In this document: positions 35,899 to 52,000 of the stretch, piece after piece
How positions within the stretch are numbered: position 1 is the stretch's first letter
Layout: every line of letters starts with the position of its first letter
NCBI RefSeq assembly: GCF_002775205.1
Contig: NC_036461.1
Location: 20,742,015 to 20,806,014 of the forward strand
From: Xiphophorus maculatus
Lineage: Eukaryota > Chordata > Actinopteri > Cyprinodontiformes > Poeciliidae
Length of the DNA: 64,000 bases
Direction: 5' to 3'
Translations under genes and position numbers: made by a program
The notes under the pieces: generated by a model
What the model saw: the letters and a program-made list of their open reading frames with translations, nothing else
Databases searched by the model: none
What the model was told of the DNA's origin: nothing

Positions 35899-38800
35899 CC
35901 GCATCGTCCACCTGGCTCATCATCCCCAGCCGGCCTTGGAATCTGAAGTTGGAGCCGACCTTCACTAACAGGAACCCATAACGAGCTGCTAAGGATTGGG
36001 CACAGGAGCAGAAGTTTACAGAACGCCATGCTGCTTTGCTCCAATCGGGCTGAAGTTGGTTGACCTGGTGGTTATAATGCTGCTCTTTGAACGGCCCACT
36101 GGATCGTTTGCAGGTTGGACTTATTGGGGTTTTTAACCTGTAGAAACAACCTTTTAGGAAGATCCTCCTCCAATGAGAAAGAAGCTGAGGCTGTTCTGGA
36201 CTTGTTGCTCCTGCACTACATCCCTCCTGAGACCTTCCATCCAGATCTGTGATGGTTTTGTTTTGTGATTAGTTGTTCTCATTACCTTTTGGATGGAAGT
36301 TGAAACGGTCTCTTAGGTTGAATACAATGTTCTCCAGGACCATCAAGGCACAGATATGAGAACGTTTACGATTTTGTTTTCTAATTATTTGGCAATGGCC
36401 TTCCCCTGTTTACTTTCTGCTGAAGCTGTACCATAACATCTTTATATGGAAGGAACATCTGATTTAGGTTTTATGTTGCTTCCAATATCATTTGGAGGGC
36501 TCAGAAAGCTTTCAAATTAGAAGTTGGAAATGCATTTTTGTTAATATATTTTGCATTATGGAGTTTTGTCAGGGTTGAGATCTCTTTTTTGAATGATTGC
36601 GTGTTAAGGTGAGGATTATTTTTGCTGTATTGACAGAGCAGTATTCTTAAAGTGATGACTGTGATTATGTATCTATGTAGTACATTAAAGACATCACTAA
36701 CTGGGAAAAGAAGTGTTTGGGATCCGTGCCTTTCTTCAAACCACCATAGCATCTCAGGGAGATGCTGGAGGAGATCGATCTTTTCACAATTATCTGTCTC
36801 ATGGCATACTACCACAGCATGGTGATCGTTTTAACAAATATTTAAAAAATGTTTTATTGAAAAGCTACTTACTATAGTTTTCAATCATCTGACTCAGCTA
36901 AAGAAAATCCATATTTTGTCAAGTTGTGGTTCGACATGCTTAGGTACAATGACATAAAGTTAAATGGTTCACATTAACTGGGCTGGGCTTTCATGTTATA
37001 AGCAGAACTAAAAGACCAGCTATTCAACCCAACCATACAGGAATAAAGACCAGAATAGGGGGGGAAAGAACAAACATCTTTTCTCAGTGAGTTCCACTCA
37101 AATGAACTGTTCTAAAAATTCAAGCACTTTCTTTTAAATTTGGGAAACAGAACATTACCAAACTGTGCAGGAAATTAAATATAAAAATCTATGTAGTCTC
37201 AGTCATTAATTCCTACCCAGAATATCCTCCTCAATTCCAGTCAAAGCCAGAATTCACTGGAATTGCTGAAGTGGCTCCTGAAAAAAGCCGACAGTTCCTC
37301 CTGAAGAGACACTGTTTGGGAGGAGGAATAAATAAAATGTAGCAATTTCCTTTTCCTACTCCTGTTTGGAAACCTGAGAATGTTTTGTCTGTGCAGTTGG
37401 GATCATTTGTTTAACGCTGTTGATTATCATCCACAAATGTTGGTCCAAAATAGCAGCAAACAACTGGAAAAGTGACCCAAACCACAAACTCTTTGTTCCA
37501 TTTCTTAGCTCAAGCGGAGGCTTCCCAGAGATCCTGGGACTTTTCCTCTGTCTCTCGTGTTCTGTTTCAGATCAACCTGCTGTTCCTTCCCCTGCCGCCA
37601 GAGGGCAGTGGATGAATCATTCACACTGAGGATTTGCTGTTGACTGTGCTTTGTCATCAGAACATCTAAAACATTTAGTTTTAATATGCTGACATTACTT
37701 TTCTCATGGCATACTCTTAAAAACATAACATTAACTTGATCTTGTAAATAAACAGTCAGTGCTTTTATTGTTTCCACATCCTCAAACCATTACCTGCCTC
37801 ATGTTGTTCAGTTCAACACCACCCAGATGGAGGAAGGAGGTGGAGTTGAAAGCAGCTCTGCTCTGCAGTGGAGCAGGTAAAACAGAAACGGGAGGCGCGG
37901 CCCGCAGCAGCTCTCCCCTCTGACCTCCGTTTTTTCTCCTTCATCTCAGATTCCTTTTCTCCTGTAACTGAGACAAAGACACGGAGGTGTAGTCAAAGAA
38001 CACGTCTGATTATAATCAGACACGTCATTTTATCTTTTATTTCTTTACATTGACCTTTTTGTAATAGTTTTGGGTGTTTCTAATTGATTTCAGTTCCTGT
38101 TTAAATTTTCACAGAAAGAACAAAAAGCAAGTTATATACGAAAATGTATTCATACTTTATCTTTTTCTTCCATACTAATTCAGATCTAGAAAATATTTGT
38201 AATTGGACTCCACACTTTTCAAAACTACAAGCAAAACAAACTTTGGAAGACTTCTAGAAAATTCAGTTTTTCTTCCAAAGGTAATGGTGGTCATTATGGC
38301 CAAACGGTTTCATCAGACCACAGAACATCTCTCCAAAAATAAAGATCTTCATCGCTGCATCTGCAAACTGGCCTTTAATGTTTCTTTTGAAGTAAAGGCT
38401 TCTTCCTCGCTGAGCGGCCTTTCAGGGTCCAGGACAGTTTAACGGTCGATAATGAATCTGTCTTACCAGCTTCAGCAGCATTTCCACAAGATGTTTGGCT
38501 TTTCTGTGGTCTATGTACTCATTTTGGACAAAAACCCATTTTCTAAGACACCGGACCTATCAAGTGACAAATCAGAGGTTTTCTTCTGAATTTGAAGAAA
38601 GTTACAAAAAATCCTTTAGGAATGTTATTGCTAAACTTTCTGACATTTAACAAATAGGAATTATTCTGTTAATTGTAACTGACCAAAAACAAGAGAAGTT
38701 CTGATTTAACTTCAGATAGAAAGAAATGAGTTTGTCTCTTGTGATTATGTGAATGTAAACTTGTGGTTTCAACTGTATCTTCTGAAAGAAGAAAAAACAA

Positions 38801-39842
38801 AGTTTGGTGTTATATTTGTGAGAATGTGTGTGTTCCGTAGCTACGTCTCCTCTGTACAAGGACTTATAAGTCCAGTTTACAGTCCACACAGGATGGACAC
38901 TCTGTAGGCGACTGGAGGTCAACCAGCAAAGTGAGTTCCTAATGAAACAGATTGTTGCCTACATAAGCACACACATACACAAAAACATAAATCCAAAAAT
39001 TAAAAAAAAGGCTTTAGCTTTCTAAAAATATAGCAGAGCTTCTCCTCAACTAGTCCTAATCTCTTACCTTTTAAAATCGCGGTGATCCGGCATCAGTCTG
39101 ATCTGTTGGTGCTGGATGCCTTCTTCTCTACTAATGTGCATTTTCTTATTTTTTTTCACCTATTTTTTTTATTCTTCTTTAGCGGTCTATCATCTCATAA
39201 CTCCTAACATAATTCCTACCTCTCCTGTCTGGCTTCTTGATGGGCTTAAAATCGACAGTGTTGTTAGGAAATACTAATTTCCAGTCTGAGACCTTGGTCT
39301 TAAATAAACAATGAAATTGGTTACATGAGCATTGTAAAAATTCATGTCTTCATAACAACTCAGTTTTCAAGGAAGACAGGTTGTGTAAATATCCAGGATA
39401 TTATTTAGAATTGTCCAAATTTTAATAAAAAGAGACAACTGGCAAGTTCATTAAATACATACTGACAAGCATTAATTACACAGAAAATGTAAGAAAATAT
39501 TTAATAAAATAAAAAATAACATGCAAATGAACACAGATATAAGAAAATGAATAAACTAAAGAGAAATGAAATGCAGACAATGAAACGAGCATAAGAATGA
39601 AGAAGGCTTACCTATAATGGAAACATTCAACGTGTAAAATGTCATTATTTCAACTTTTACATTTTTGTATTTAATTTATTTTTATAGCGCATTTATTCTG
39701 TATAAACTTTCATCACAAAAAAATAAATACAGATGAATTTAGTTTTAAACATGATATGCTTGTAACTATAAGAAGCAATAAAATATGGTGAAGCAGAATC
39801 TTTGGCGAAAACACTAGCGGCATTGATAAAGGTTTATTTTTG
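35899..39842. other. brf1 3' UTR and intergenic region
   Basis: The start is brf1 3' UTR, but I could not place a polyadenylation site with confidence (an ATTAAA occurs at 36684). A Tc1-like relic lies near 38205-38520. The rest is AT-rich with no supported gene. Confidence 0.5.
38205..38520 (-). mobile_element. Tc1-like transposon relic
   Basis: The plus-strand text includes TCATCAGACCACAGAACATC and GCTGAGCGGCCTTTCAGG. These landmarks match the complement of the transposase region of fish Tc1-type elements. No intact frame survives. Confidence 0.5.
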
Positions 39843-39856
39843 GTTTCCAAGGTAAC
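39843..39856 (+). promoter_or_regulatory. RFX X-box-like palindrome
   Basis: GTTTCCAAGGTAAC matches the classical X-box layout GTTNCC-NN-GGNAAC, with complementary half sites around AA. It lies 215-228 bp upstream of the tubulin start codon. RFX factors drive ciliary genes through such sites, which suits an axonemal beta-tubulin. Occupancy is inferred. Confidence 0.65.
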
Positions 39857-39876
39857 CCTAACCCCGCTCACTCCAA

Positions 39877-40003
39877 CCAATGTTTGAACTGAAGTTACAT
39901 TGTCCAATCAGGAACCGTTTACAATTTAAGTGAAACCCTTCTCATCCAATGGCGTGTAGCAACCGTTAAGCAACGTTCCCACCCACCTCCTAGGTTTATA
40001 ATC
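39877..40003 (+). promoter_or_regulatory. tubb4b core promoter: three CCAAT boxes and TATA
   Basis: CCAAT occurs at 39877-39881, 39904-39908 and 39946-39950, followed by TTTATAATC (TATA-like core 39997-40001). Transcription would start near 40027-40030, leaving a 5' UTR of about 40 nt. Two AGCAAC half sites (39957, 39969) lie between the last CCAAT and TATA. Confidence 0.7.
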
Positions 40004-40070
40004 CTCTGCGTGGAGTAGCGCACCAACTTTGTCTGTTCGTGAAGGGTCACAAAGTCTTTATTTCGACAAA

Positions 40071-42616
<2,546 letters not shown>

Positions 42617-42829
42617 GCAGCCGCCATGTTGCTTTTCCTCCTGATCTGCAGTTACAGTCAGGAAGCATTTAGGTCAAAACACTGAAGTTGTGCTAAACAG
42701 CAGCAGCTTTACTGCTTCTGAGATTGAAGGATTTTCTCAGGCTCAGCTTGAAACATGTTAGATTTTACATTAGAGCTATATCTGGAATATACATATTTGA
42801 AATGTGTAAAACTGATACAACTTGTGATG

Positions 42830-43583
42830 TTAAAGTGTAACTAACCCTGTTAGAAAGCATTAAAGCAGGCAGAGCCAAAAGACTCAGCCAAGGCTGAACG
42901 GTAAGCCTGTTATATTAACATAGTTTGCTGGATGATAAATTGTCCCAGAAGTTATTGTGATAAACAATTATGTTCTTGTGTTCAGACCGTTTTCAAGTAA
43001 TATCAGACAGTCATACTAATAATGTAAGAACACATCATCAAATTTCATTAAACTTTAATTACTAAAGAATATTTAACATTGGAACTGGAAGACATTTTAA
43101 ATATTCAAAATAAATAAAACAACCAAAACTTCAAATGAAATGAATGCTGAAGTTTCTTTAAACAAAATTACCCTTAAATAAAACAGGCTAGTTGAGACCA
43201 GACTGAAGACTTTAGTAGAAAGAGACACGAGAAAAACAATTGATGTAAATGGAAATTATTGAACGTGTTTTAATTTATCATGTGACGAATTGATTTATTT
43301 GGACAGGCTTGGTGGGCAGCGCTGTGGTCAGGATGACAGAAGCACTGTTGACTTATCCAGTTTCTTGCCTATTTATTGTTTTGTTTGTTGCTTTTCCCTT
43401 CAACTCCTTAAAATTAGACAAATGTGGAGTTTTGTGTTTCACCGTTCAACTGAAGGAGACCTGAGCACTGAGACTGTGTTACTAAACAAATTTACATGAT
43501 TTATTGAAAAACAGATAGAACCCTAAATAACTATTTTAAACAATTAAGACAAGAAAGTTGATTTGGGGTTAGTTACACTTTAA
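42830..43583. mobile_element. TTAA-ended MITE downstream of tubb4b
   Basis: Left terminus TTAAAGTGTAACTAACCC (42830-42847) is matched by its exact reverse complement at 43566-43583. The 18-bp inverted repeats begin with TTAA. The interior is AT-rich and non-coding. It begins 214 bp after the tubulin stop, so it may contribute to the tubulin 3' UTR. Confidence 0.75.
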
Positions 43584-44069
43584 ACCTTTGAGTTCTCTGC
43601 CTGTGAGCTGATTGGTTTTTGCGTTGCCAGTGGGACTGTGTAGAACGGTTCCATTAGAAGTCAGACCCGACTCATGTTCACTGTTCATAGAACTTTCCTC
43701 CAAGCTGCTGGTTACTTCCTGTTACACTGACAAGTTCTACATAGTTACTGAGTTTAGTCATTTTCTCTGGAAAACTTATTTAGTTCACTGATTGCACTAC
43801 AACACTGGAAATGACCATCAGTCTCTCTGTTACTTTTCTGCTTTTGTTCATAGATTTTAAATAAAACACTTTAAACTTGGTGCTGAAGTGTGGATCATTA
43901 TTTTTGTCACTTATAGAAGCATAACAATTTTTTCCACATTCTCAAGGGTTCTGGTGCCGTCAGTGTTTGCAGTCCCACAGGGTTCAGACTGTTCAGCCTT
44001 CAGCTGGTGATTTGCTTTTAGACCAGCAGTGCTGTCAGTTTGTAGATGTCGTATAATGATTAAAAAAAA

Positions 44070-44117
44070 TTGCCAGTCAAATGAACTGGAAATCTTGCCA
44101 GTTCATTTGACTGGCAA
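44070..44117. repeat. Perfect 20-bp hairpin, 8-nt loop
   Basis: The arm TTGCCAGTCAAATGAACTGG (44070-44089) and its exact reverse complement (44098-44117). It lies between the tubulin and C1q genes. Confidence 0.9.
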
Positions 44118-46086
44118 AATTGACTCTGAACTTGACATTGTAGTGAACTGATTGTTTTTATTTTCCTTTAAGCATTCATGAGAGATTTTTAAATCTGTAA
44201 TGAATGTTTGTACTTTTGAAAATGGACTTGAATGGATTGAAAACTCAAGTCTGAGAAAATGCAGGAACTTTGCCTTTTAACAGTAAACAAAAGGCGTGTC
44301 TGTAGAAACACTACAGTCTGACTAGCATGTTCTGTCTGTTTTCTGCATGCAGACAGTAAACATAAAGCTGGAGACTCCAGGTTGATGGTGTCAGAATCAC
44401 CTTTTAAAAAGAGGAAAACACGAGTCTGTTGACAAATCTAAAGACTCAAAACTATTTTCTGTTGCAGTTAATTTTTCATGGGGATTCAGTTATAAGGAGT
44501 TCTGTCCTACAGCAGCTTAATGTTTGGTGACCTGGAGTTGATGAACATGAACTGAAGATTGGATGTTGAACATAAATATGAATTATTAAACATAACAAAC
44601 TGAACTAAATTCTATCTTTAAATGAATCTGATCTGTGGCTTGTTAATAGAAGTTGACAATCACTTGGAAAAACAACAAAGTTATGAAAGAGAAGAAAATA
44701 CAGGCACATGACGTTCAAGAGGGAATTAATACGACTGAGCATGCTCTGTAGGGTGCAGGTATCCAGGAAGGAACTGCTGAAATATGAATACTTCTGTTCT
44801 GATCAAATCATCTGTGTATGTTTCACCAACTGCTTCTTGATCCAAAAATATCTGAATAATGCAATTCGCTATAATGCTTCTGCAGCACCACCATTTAAAT
44901 GAAAGGGAAACATGAAGTCATGTGCTCTTCTGAATGAAAACTTCATAGTACTTGACGTGTAACTTTGAAAGATTCAGAAAACGAGTTTCTGAGTGAGTGA
45001 ATGATTAAAGTACAGAAAAGATTATACCAATTTACTGGACAGGTTTTACCTGATAAAACATTTAGGATGATGCACAAAATGACTACTTCCCTTCATGTTT
45101 ATCAGCCTTTTCAAAACAAACTGTTTTATGTATGTAGCCCTGATTACTCTGATAGCCTTTAGCTCGCTTATAAGCTGCTAACAAACACAAGAATAGAAGT
45201 TGCTGATGGCCAAACGAAGCTCCGTGCAGCTTGTGTTGAATAAAGTTCATTACTCGAAGCTTTTCAACGCTGTTCTCTTTACTGACACCTGGTGGCCAAA
45301 AGTATGAAGAGCAGCTTGAATCTACTAATGTGGATTTCCATAACTGATATAAATCCAGTCAGGTGGGTAGAGCATCCAAAGATTATACTTCACTTTAACA
45401 TAAACTGTTGTTTCTGTGTCTCGTACATTTTACTTAAAACGAACCTGTTCTTCTTTCAGTGATGTTACTCACACTGGCTAGTTTCCTATCGGCTAGTACT
45501 GATACTTCATGTTAACAAGTAAAACATACGGTTTATTAAAACTACTCCCTAAAGTCAGTTGTTTCCAAAAAGTTACTCAAGTAAACGTAACTATGACCGA
45601 CTCACCTGGTTGACCAACAAATTCTTCCACCTGAGCTGTGAACCTCTGCAGCTCCTCCCTGGTTACCATGGTTTGCTTCTCTGATAAATGCTGTCCCATC
45701 AGTCTAAGTGGACCTCCACCTCCTGATCAGAGATTTGTTCAGATCGGCATGTTGTTCCAGATCCTGTCCCTGATTGAAATGTCTCCCTGGTCTCCATGTT
45801 GCTGCTTGTTCTCTAACAAACATCTGAGGCCAGAAACACAACAGCTGGATTCTCTTTACTAATCATGTGACTTCTGACAGCAGTGGCTTGTTCTGGATCT
45901 TATTTAGGGTTATCTGAATAAAGGGAGGATCATGATTACAGTTTAGTGTTAATGTGTTGTTTTGCCTGTTTCATGCATGACCAGAGGATTTATGGTGGCC
46001 CCCCTCTCTCCACCCTGGAATGTTCTCCTGCTGGATTACTGGGTTAAAGCTGCTGGACTGGCTTATCTAGAGCTTCTGGCTTCAAC

Positions 46087-49000
46087 ATGAGGTCTGCTGC
46101 TCTGTTCCTGCTGATGCTCTGCTGCTCCGTTGGTGAAGGCCGAGCGGAGGTCTTTGTTCTTGCAGACGATGGCACCAGGACCGAAGCCCGGCCCCCCAGG
46201 GACCTGAGTGTCCTCTGGGAAGAGCTGCAGGGCCTGAAGCAGCTGGTCCTCAGTCTGAAGGGGGAGCAAGTGGAGCAACGACAAGAACTCCGGACTGTGG
46301 AGAGCCGGCTGAGGGACGGGGAGATGGAGCTGCAGAAGCAGAGCATGGATGAGCTGCAGGTGGCGCTAGACCTCCTGCTGACAGAGCAGACCTCTGGTCT
46401 GAGGAAGAAGGTGGAGGAGCTGGAAGAGCAGACCAAAGGTCAGACCTGTTGTTGTGTTTCCTGTTCATGTGCTTCATTAACCTTATCATCCTATTGGCTG
46501 ATCATAGCTGTGATGAGCAGATGAAGGCGAGATCCATCAACCAGAATCCGTTCAGTTCAGTGTATTTGGACTGATAAAGGCAGAGAGTTCAGGTTCAATT
46601 CTATCCAAACCTTTTCCAAAAAAAAAAAAAAAAGTCTCAACTCAGCACAGCAACCTCTAAATCTCTGGTCCCGGTTCCACAAACAGAGTTCTGGTCCGCT
46701 GGGTTTTCTTTTGTGCGTGTAGAACATTCTAGAGCATCGTGCTGCTTCCTGCTGACAAGCTGGATGGAGATGTTGATTTCATTTTCCAGCAGAACTTGGT
46801 ATTGGCCCACACTGCCAAAAATACCAAAAGCTGCGTCAATGTCCATGGTGGTATTGTGATTGATTGGCCAGCAAACTGACCTTTAACCCCATCTTCAAGA
46901 GGAAGATGATTTAGCTTTTTTTTTTTTCTTACAAAAACAAAGCAACAAAACTTTCAGTCTGCGGATGTTCAAACACTAAGAGACAAACCTCCAACTACCT
47001 GCAGCTGGAACTGCAGTGAAAAGTTGGTTTTCCACTCTATTGACTGAGTGAGGCTGAATAGAAATGCACACCGCACTTATCAGATTTTTATTTACGAACA
47101 GTTTTAAAGTCATCCTCCACCTTCTGTTTATTTAGCACATAAAACTGATCAAATACCTTATTCCATCAGAGTGGGTTGGTAAGATGACAAAACGTTTCAA
47201 ACCGTTATGGATCCGTCTCTCAGGCGTCGTGACCCTTGACCCCAGACAGCTCTGACATTTCCTGCCTCGTTTGTTTCTCTCAGCTGAGATATCAGAGCTT
47301 CGGGCCAGAATGAGCCGCAGTGAGAACTCAGTGGAGATCCTGAAGAAGAAGAACTCAGGTGAGTCCCAGGGAAAGCAGGAAGCTGCTGGTGTGTGTCTGT
47401 GCGGCGCTGAGTGGTTGGTGCTGCTGCCTCCACAGCTGTTGCGGCTGAGCTGCTGTTCCTGCAGACCAGACTGAGGGCCAGCGAGAGCAGCGTGGAGCAG
47501 CTGAGGAGGAAGGACGCAGGTCATCATCATCATCATCATCCTCTCATACACCTTCATTACTTCTCTGGGTTCAGTGCAGAGCTCTACTGAAGTGCTCACA
47601 CTCCCTGACCTTATCCACATTTCCTCACGTTCCGACTACAAACATCTTTGTATTAATTAGGATTCTTGGGTGACAGACCAACACATACGACTGTGGAAGC
47701 AGAAAAAAAGAAGAAGATAATTTAAAAACCGGAAAATATAAAAGATGTGACGTGACTTGCATTTCCAATAAACGTAGAATTGCGCAAATTGAAACTACAA
47801 AAGTGAATTTGCTTTATGGCAACACAATAATTTAGAAAAAAAACTCACGTTTTTTGATAACAGGTTTTTCAGTAACTTTAAATTGACGTATTTTTCAAAA
47901 CTGCAATGCCAACACTTTTTCCCCGCTTCACACAAGTCACGTGATCAACAACTGGACATTACAACTGGCGAAAACGTCGAAGAAGACAACAGGAAGTTAA
48001 AAAAAAAAGACAACAGGAAGTAGCCACGGATATGAATACGGAAGTAGCAGGAGGAGGACAGGCTGTTTTGTTACCAGAGCTCTGACAGCATCACTCAGTT
48101 AATAAAAAGTGATGTGTCATTGTAAAGTGTTGAATCCATAACTCTTCTATAAAATCACTTTACATCTTCCTAGCCGTTCCCAAGGAGGCGGGGCTTGTGG
48201 CTCAAACGCCGACATTATTTCATTCCACTAGAAGCCCAGTGCAGAACTCCTGCATGACTGCAGTATTTTTGAAGATTCTGCCCAGATGATTTATGACGAA
48301 CACAATGATTTGATTTTGTATTTGCAGTCCAGGAGGGAGAACAACTTTCTCTGCTCCTGCTGTAAATGCCTCCACAGTTTAGAACACAGCAGATTCGCTT
48401 TTCACTCAAGGAAAGTTTAACTGGGCCAAATGAATATATCACAGCATTTCATTTATCGCTGTATAAATGTCAGCTCAAAACGACTTAAAGACTTAAAGAT
48501 TTAATTATACTTTATCAGTGAGGTCCACAGTATTGAATGGCAAATTAATTCTTCCCAATGGGAACTCTTAGGTTTTTATTGCCACCACACAACCAGAATT
48601 AAATCAATCAAACTTAAAGTTGAAGTTCTTAATATTAATAATTGCCACTTTGTCACCATTATTTTTTGTTAAGTAGACATTTGCCACATGTTCTGAGTTG
48701 GACGGGCCTGTAGAATCTGATCCAGTGGATTTCCTGCTGTCAGTAACCTGCGTTTTGCTGCTTTCAGTTCTGGCAGGCAGACTGTGCAACACGGAGAGTT
48801 TGATGGAGGACCTGATGGGGCAGATCTCAGGTCAGGCTGCTCCTCACACTCTTTGTAGTCTGCTTCATTCTTAGATTCAGTGGGACTTTCTGAACGTTTC
48901 ATCACACAGAGCTCAGGGTGTTTGTGGATCTAGAAAACGTCGCTAGTCTGCATGTTTTCCTGAAGTCGTCTCAGTTTTGTCGCAGGAGTCTTTAATAATA

Positions 49001-52000
49001 AACTTCAGCTCAAAGTAAATTCTGAAGCCAAGTTCGATTTAGCAAAGGTTGTTTGAGCTCAATCTCAAACTAACAGCTGCAGGAACTACAGTAAAAGTAT
49101 TCACACCCTCTGAGGTTTTTCACACTGCAGCCACGAGCTTCACTGTATTTCATCAGTGATGCTCTGAGTCTCTCTGCCAGCTTTAATCACCAGACTGAAC
49201 GTTTGTTCGTTTTTCTTTGCAGAACGGATCAAGCTCGGTCAGTTTGGACGGACGGCGTCTGTGAACATCAGTTTTTACATTTTGTTACAGATTCTCAGTT
49301 GGATTTAAGTTTGAACTTTGACTAGGCCATTTTAGCATGTCAGTATTCTTTGATCAGACTCAAAGAATGCCACGTCTACTTTCTTATTTGTGAAGAAAAT
49401 GTGAAAACTGTTTTTCTGTCACTTCACCAACTTTTATGAGCGACTTTGTGTTCGTCTATCACACAGGTGTCAAACTCCAGGCCTTGAGGGCCGCTGTCCT
49501 GCAGTTTTTAGATGTGCCACAAGTACAAAACACTGGAATGAAATGGCTTAATTACCTCCTGCTTGTGTAGATCAGTTCTCCAGAGCCTTAATGACCTAAT
49601 TATTCTATTCAGGTGTGGTGCAGCAGAGGCACATCTAAAAGTTGCAGGACTGTGGCCCTTGAGGACTGGAGTTCGACACCCCTGGTCTATCACATGAAAT
49701 CCCAGGAAAATGTATTGAAGCTCATGACTGTAATGTGACAAAGTGTGAAAAGTGGAGCGTTTTATCATTGCGCTGTAACAGTTTGAATGGTCAGCAAGAG
49801 TAGAAAAGGAAAGCGTCTGGTCAGGAGTCACTACAAGCTTTTGTGTTGAAATGAAAAACATTGGTCAGGTTTCCTTCTCTCCCAGAAATCCAGGCCTGCA
49901 ACACTTCAGCTGGGATGGATTCTGAAGTTCTGGTGCTGGACAGTCACCTGAACATCCACCTGGACCTGCTGAAGGCTGACATTGAAGGTAACTGTCAGCC
50001 TTCTGGGTCCAACATGTTGGAAGACATTATACTAAGAGCAGTAATGTACAGACTCAGATCAGCAGGTAAAGCTGCTGCAGCTGTTAGCAACACATGAACA
50101 CAGCAGCAGCAGCAATGAGCTCATAGTTACATCACATCCATGTTTCTGCAGTAAAGATCTGCCACCTTTTATTATTCAAAGCTCAACCACCTGTAGTGGG
50201 AAACTGGCGTGTAGCTGAGACTGTGATGAAAACTTCAGACGATCCTGGAAGGCTAACATGCTAGCCAGAGCTATGCTACTGACCTCTCGACCAGTGGTCC
50301 CCAACCACCGGTCCGCAGACCGGTACCGGTCGTTTGGTACCAGGCCGCGCAAGAAATAATGAACTACTTCCGGATCTTTTATTTTGAAAATCCTAAACCT
50401 GATTTTACCGGTTATGTCTTGCGCGTCAAAATTGAGCCAACTTGCAGCAGAATGAGTAACAAAACAGCTGCGCACGCGCCCCCCAAACAGCATCGGACTC
50501 GTTACTAACGGCAGGCGGACCCCCCTCCCTCCGGTCCGCAGCACCAGTCCGCGCGACCAAACAGGTTGGGGACCGCTGCTCTAGACGACCTTTGACCCAT
50601 TCCGGTTAAAAATCCAACATGCTTACAATAATTCAACTAGAACTGAATTGTTTGATTCATAATTAATTTTATTTGTGAAAACTAAAAAAATAACAACAAC
50701 AAAAAACAGATGCAAGGGCTTTTACTAATATTTTAAAATAAGACAAAACTAACTGAAAAGTAACTTTTTAGTAATATAAATACATTTGTTTTTAGTCAAA
50801 AAATTCTTGAATATAAATTAAAACATACTAGCTCCTCAGGTTGATGGTTTCACTTATAACAAGACATTTCTTCTGTTTAAACCAAGTTTAAATCTCCCAG
50901 TGGAACTAGTACTTTAAAAATCTATATCTAAGAGATATTGATGTACTGTCTGCTTTACTGGTTATTAGAAAAAGTTAGATGTTTTATCTGACTCTCTTCC
51001 TTTCCAGGTCAGATTCATGAGTTGGAAAACAAACTGACTGCCAGTCATGTGCGCCTGGAAGGCCTGAGTGCTGCTGCTGGTTAGACCATTCAACAACCAG
51101 TCACACGTTCAGATTCTTTTATTCTGCCCATTAACACCGAACTGAACTGTTTGCTGCAGAGCATCGCCTGAACGAAGCTGAAAGACAACAGGATGAACTC
51201 AGGAACCACAAGACAGGTGAGCTGCACTTTGACCCATGTGAAGGCAGATGGGGCCCTAGAGGACCCGACCCACTGACCCAACATACAGAACATTACAGTA
51301 ATCCACCCTGGGTTACTGCTGCCTTCAAAGATCAGGTTTTATTTTTGCGAGCTGCTGCAGTGGAAAAAACTCGATTGAACTGATCTGCCAGTGGAGTTTG
51401 AGATCTGTGTCTGACGTTTGTAGTTAGTTAGTCAGTTAGTTAAATGAATTAAATAATGATGTTAGTAGTTTTGATTATAGCCATAGATGTTCTTCAGGAT
51501 TGAGTTTTTTTTAAAACCTGAAACAGGCGCAAAACGTCCGTAAGTTAAATAAAGGAAAGCAGTAATCAGGCTGGCTTTGGTTGATGATGTGCATTGGTTT
51601 AGATGTAAGAAGAACATTTCAGGAAAGTATCTGTTTTAAAAGGAGGTTAATAAACTCTAGAATAAAGAAAAGTGAGTCAACAAAAGAGTCCAGTGGCAGC
51701 AATCTCCTGTGACGCTTCAAGGTCCAACGGCCTCGACAACGAAGAGACAAAAAGGAAACTATTTTTATTGTTGTTTTTTTTAGAGGTGGAGAGCAGACTG
51801 AGGTCCAGAGAAAAACAACTGGAAGATCAGAAGACCTTAAACACACGTATGACGTTTACTTTATTGAAAATGAAACTTATTTTAAAAACAAGTTGAAACA
51901 TTAAATATATAAGAAAAGGCTAATCTGTTCTGTAGACATGGAGACCAGACTGAGATCTACTGAGGAACAACTGGACCAGTCAAAGAATCAGTCTGCAGGT

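Larger units (their letters stand above)
42617..46086. other. tubb4b 3' UTR and intergenic region
   Basis: A TTAA-flanked element occupies 42830-43583. An AATAAA at 43860-43865 and an ATTAAA at 42859-42864 are possible polyadenylation signals, but neither can be chosen. A 20-bp hairpin sits at 44070-44117. No other gene is supported. Confidence 0.5.

Noticed and set aside
46044-46489. Minus-strand frames opposite the first C1q-gene exon
   Set aside because: They mirror the coiled-coil exon composition and lack independent support.
47521-47541. A CRISPR-like or regulatory array from short direct repeats
   Set aside because: The run is a simple ATC repeat. CRISPR arrays are not expected in a vertebrate genome and none is present.
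49223-49237. A 15-nt phase 1-1 microexon of the C1q gene (ERIKL)
   Set aside because: It falls inside a Tc1-like relic whose usual text at this place resembles the exon and its flanks. The splice signals are most likely coincidental.
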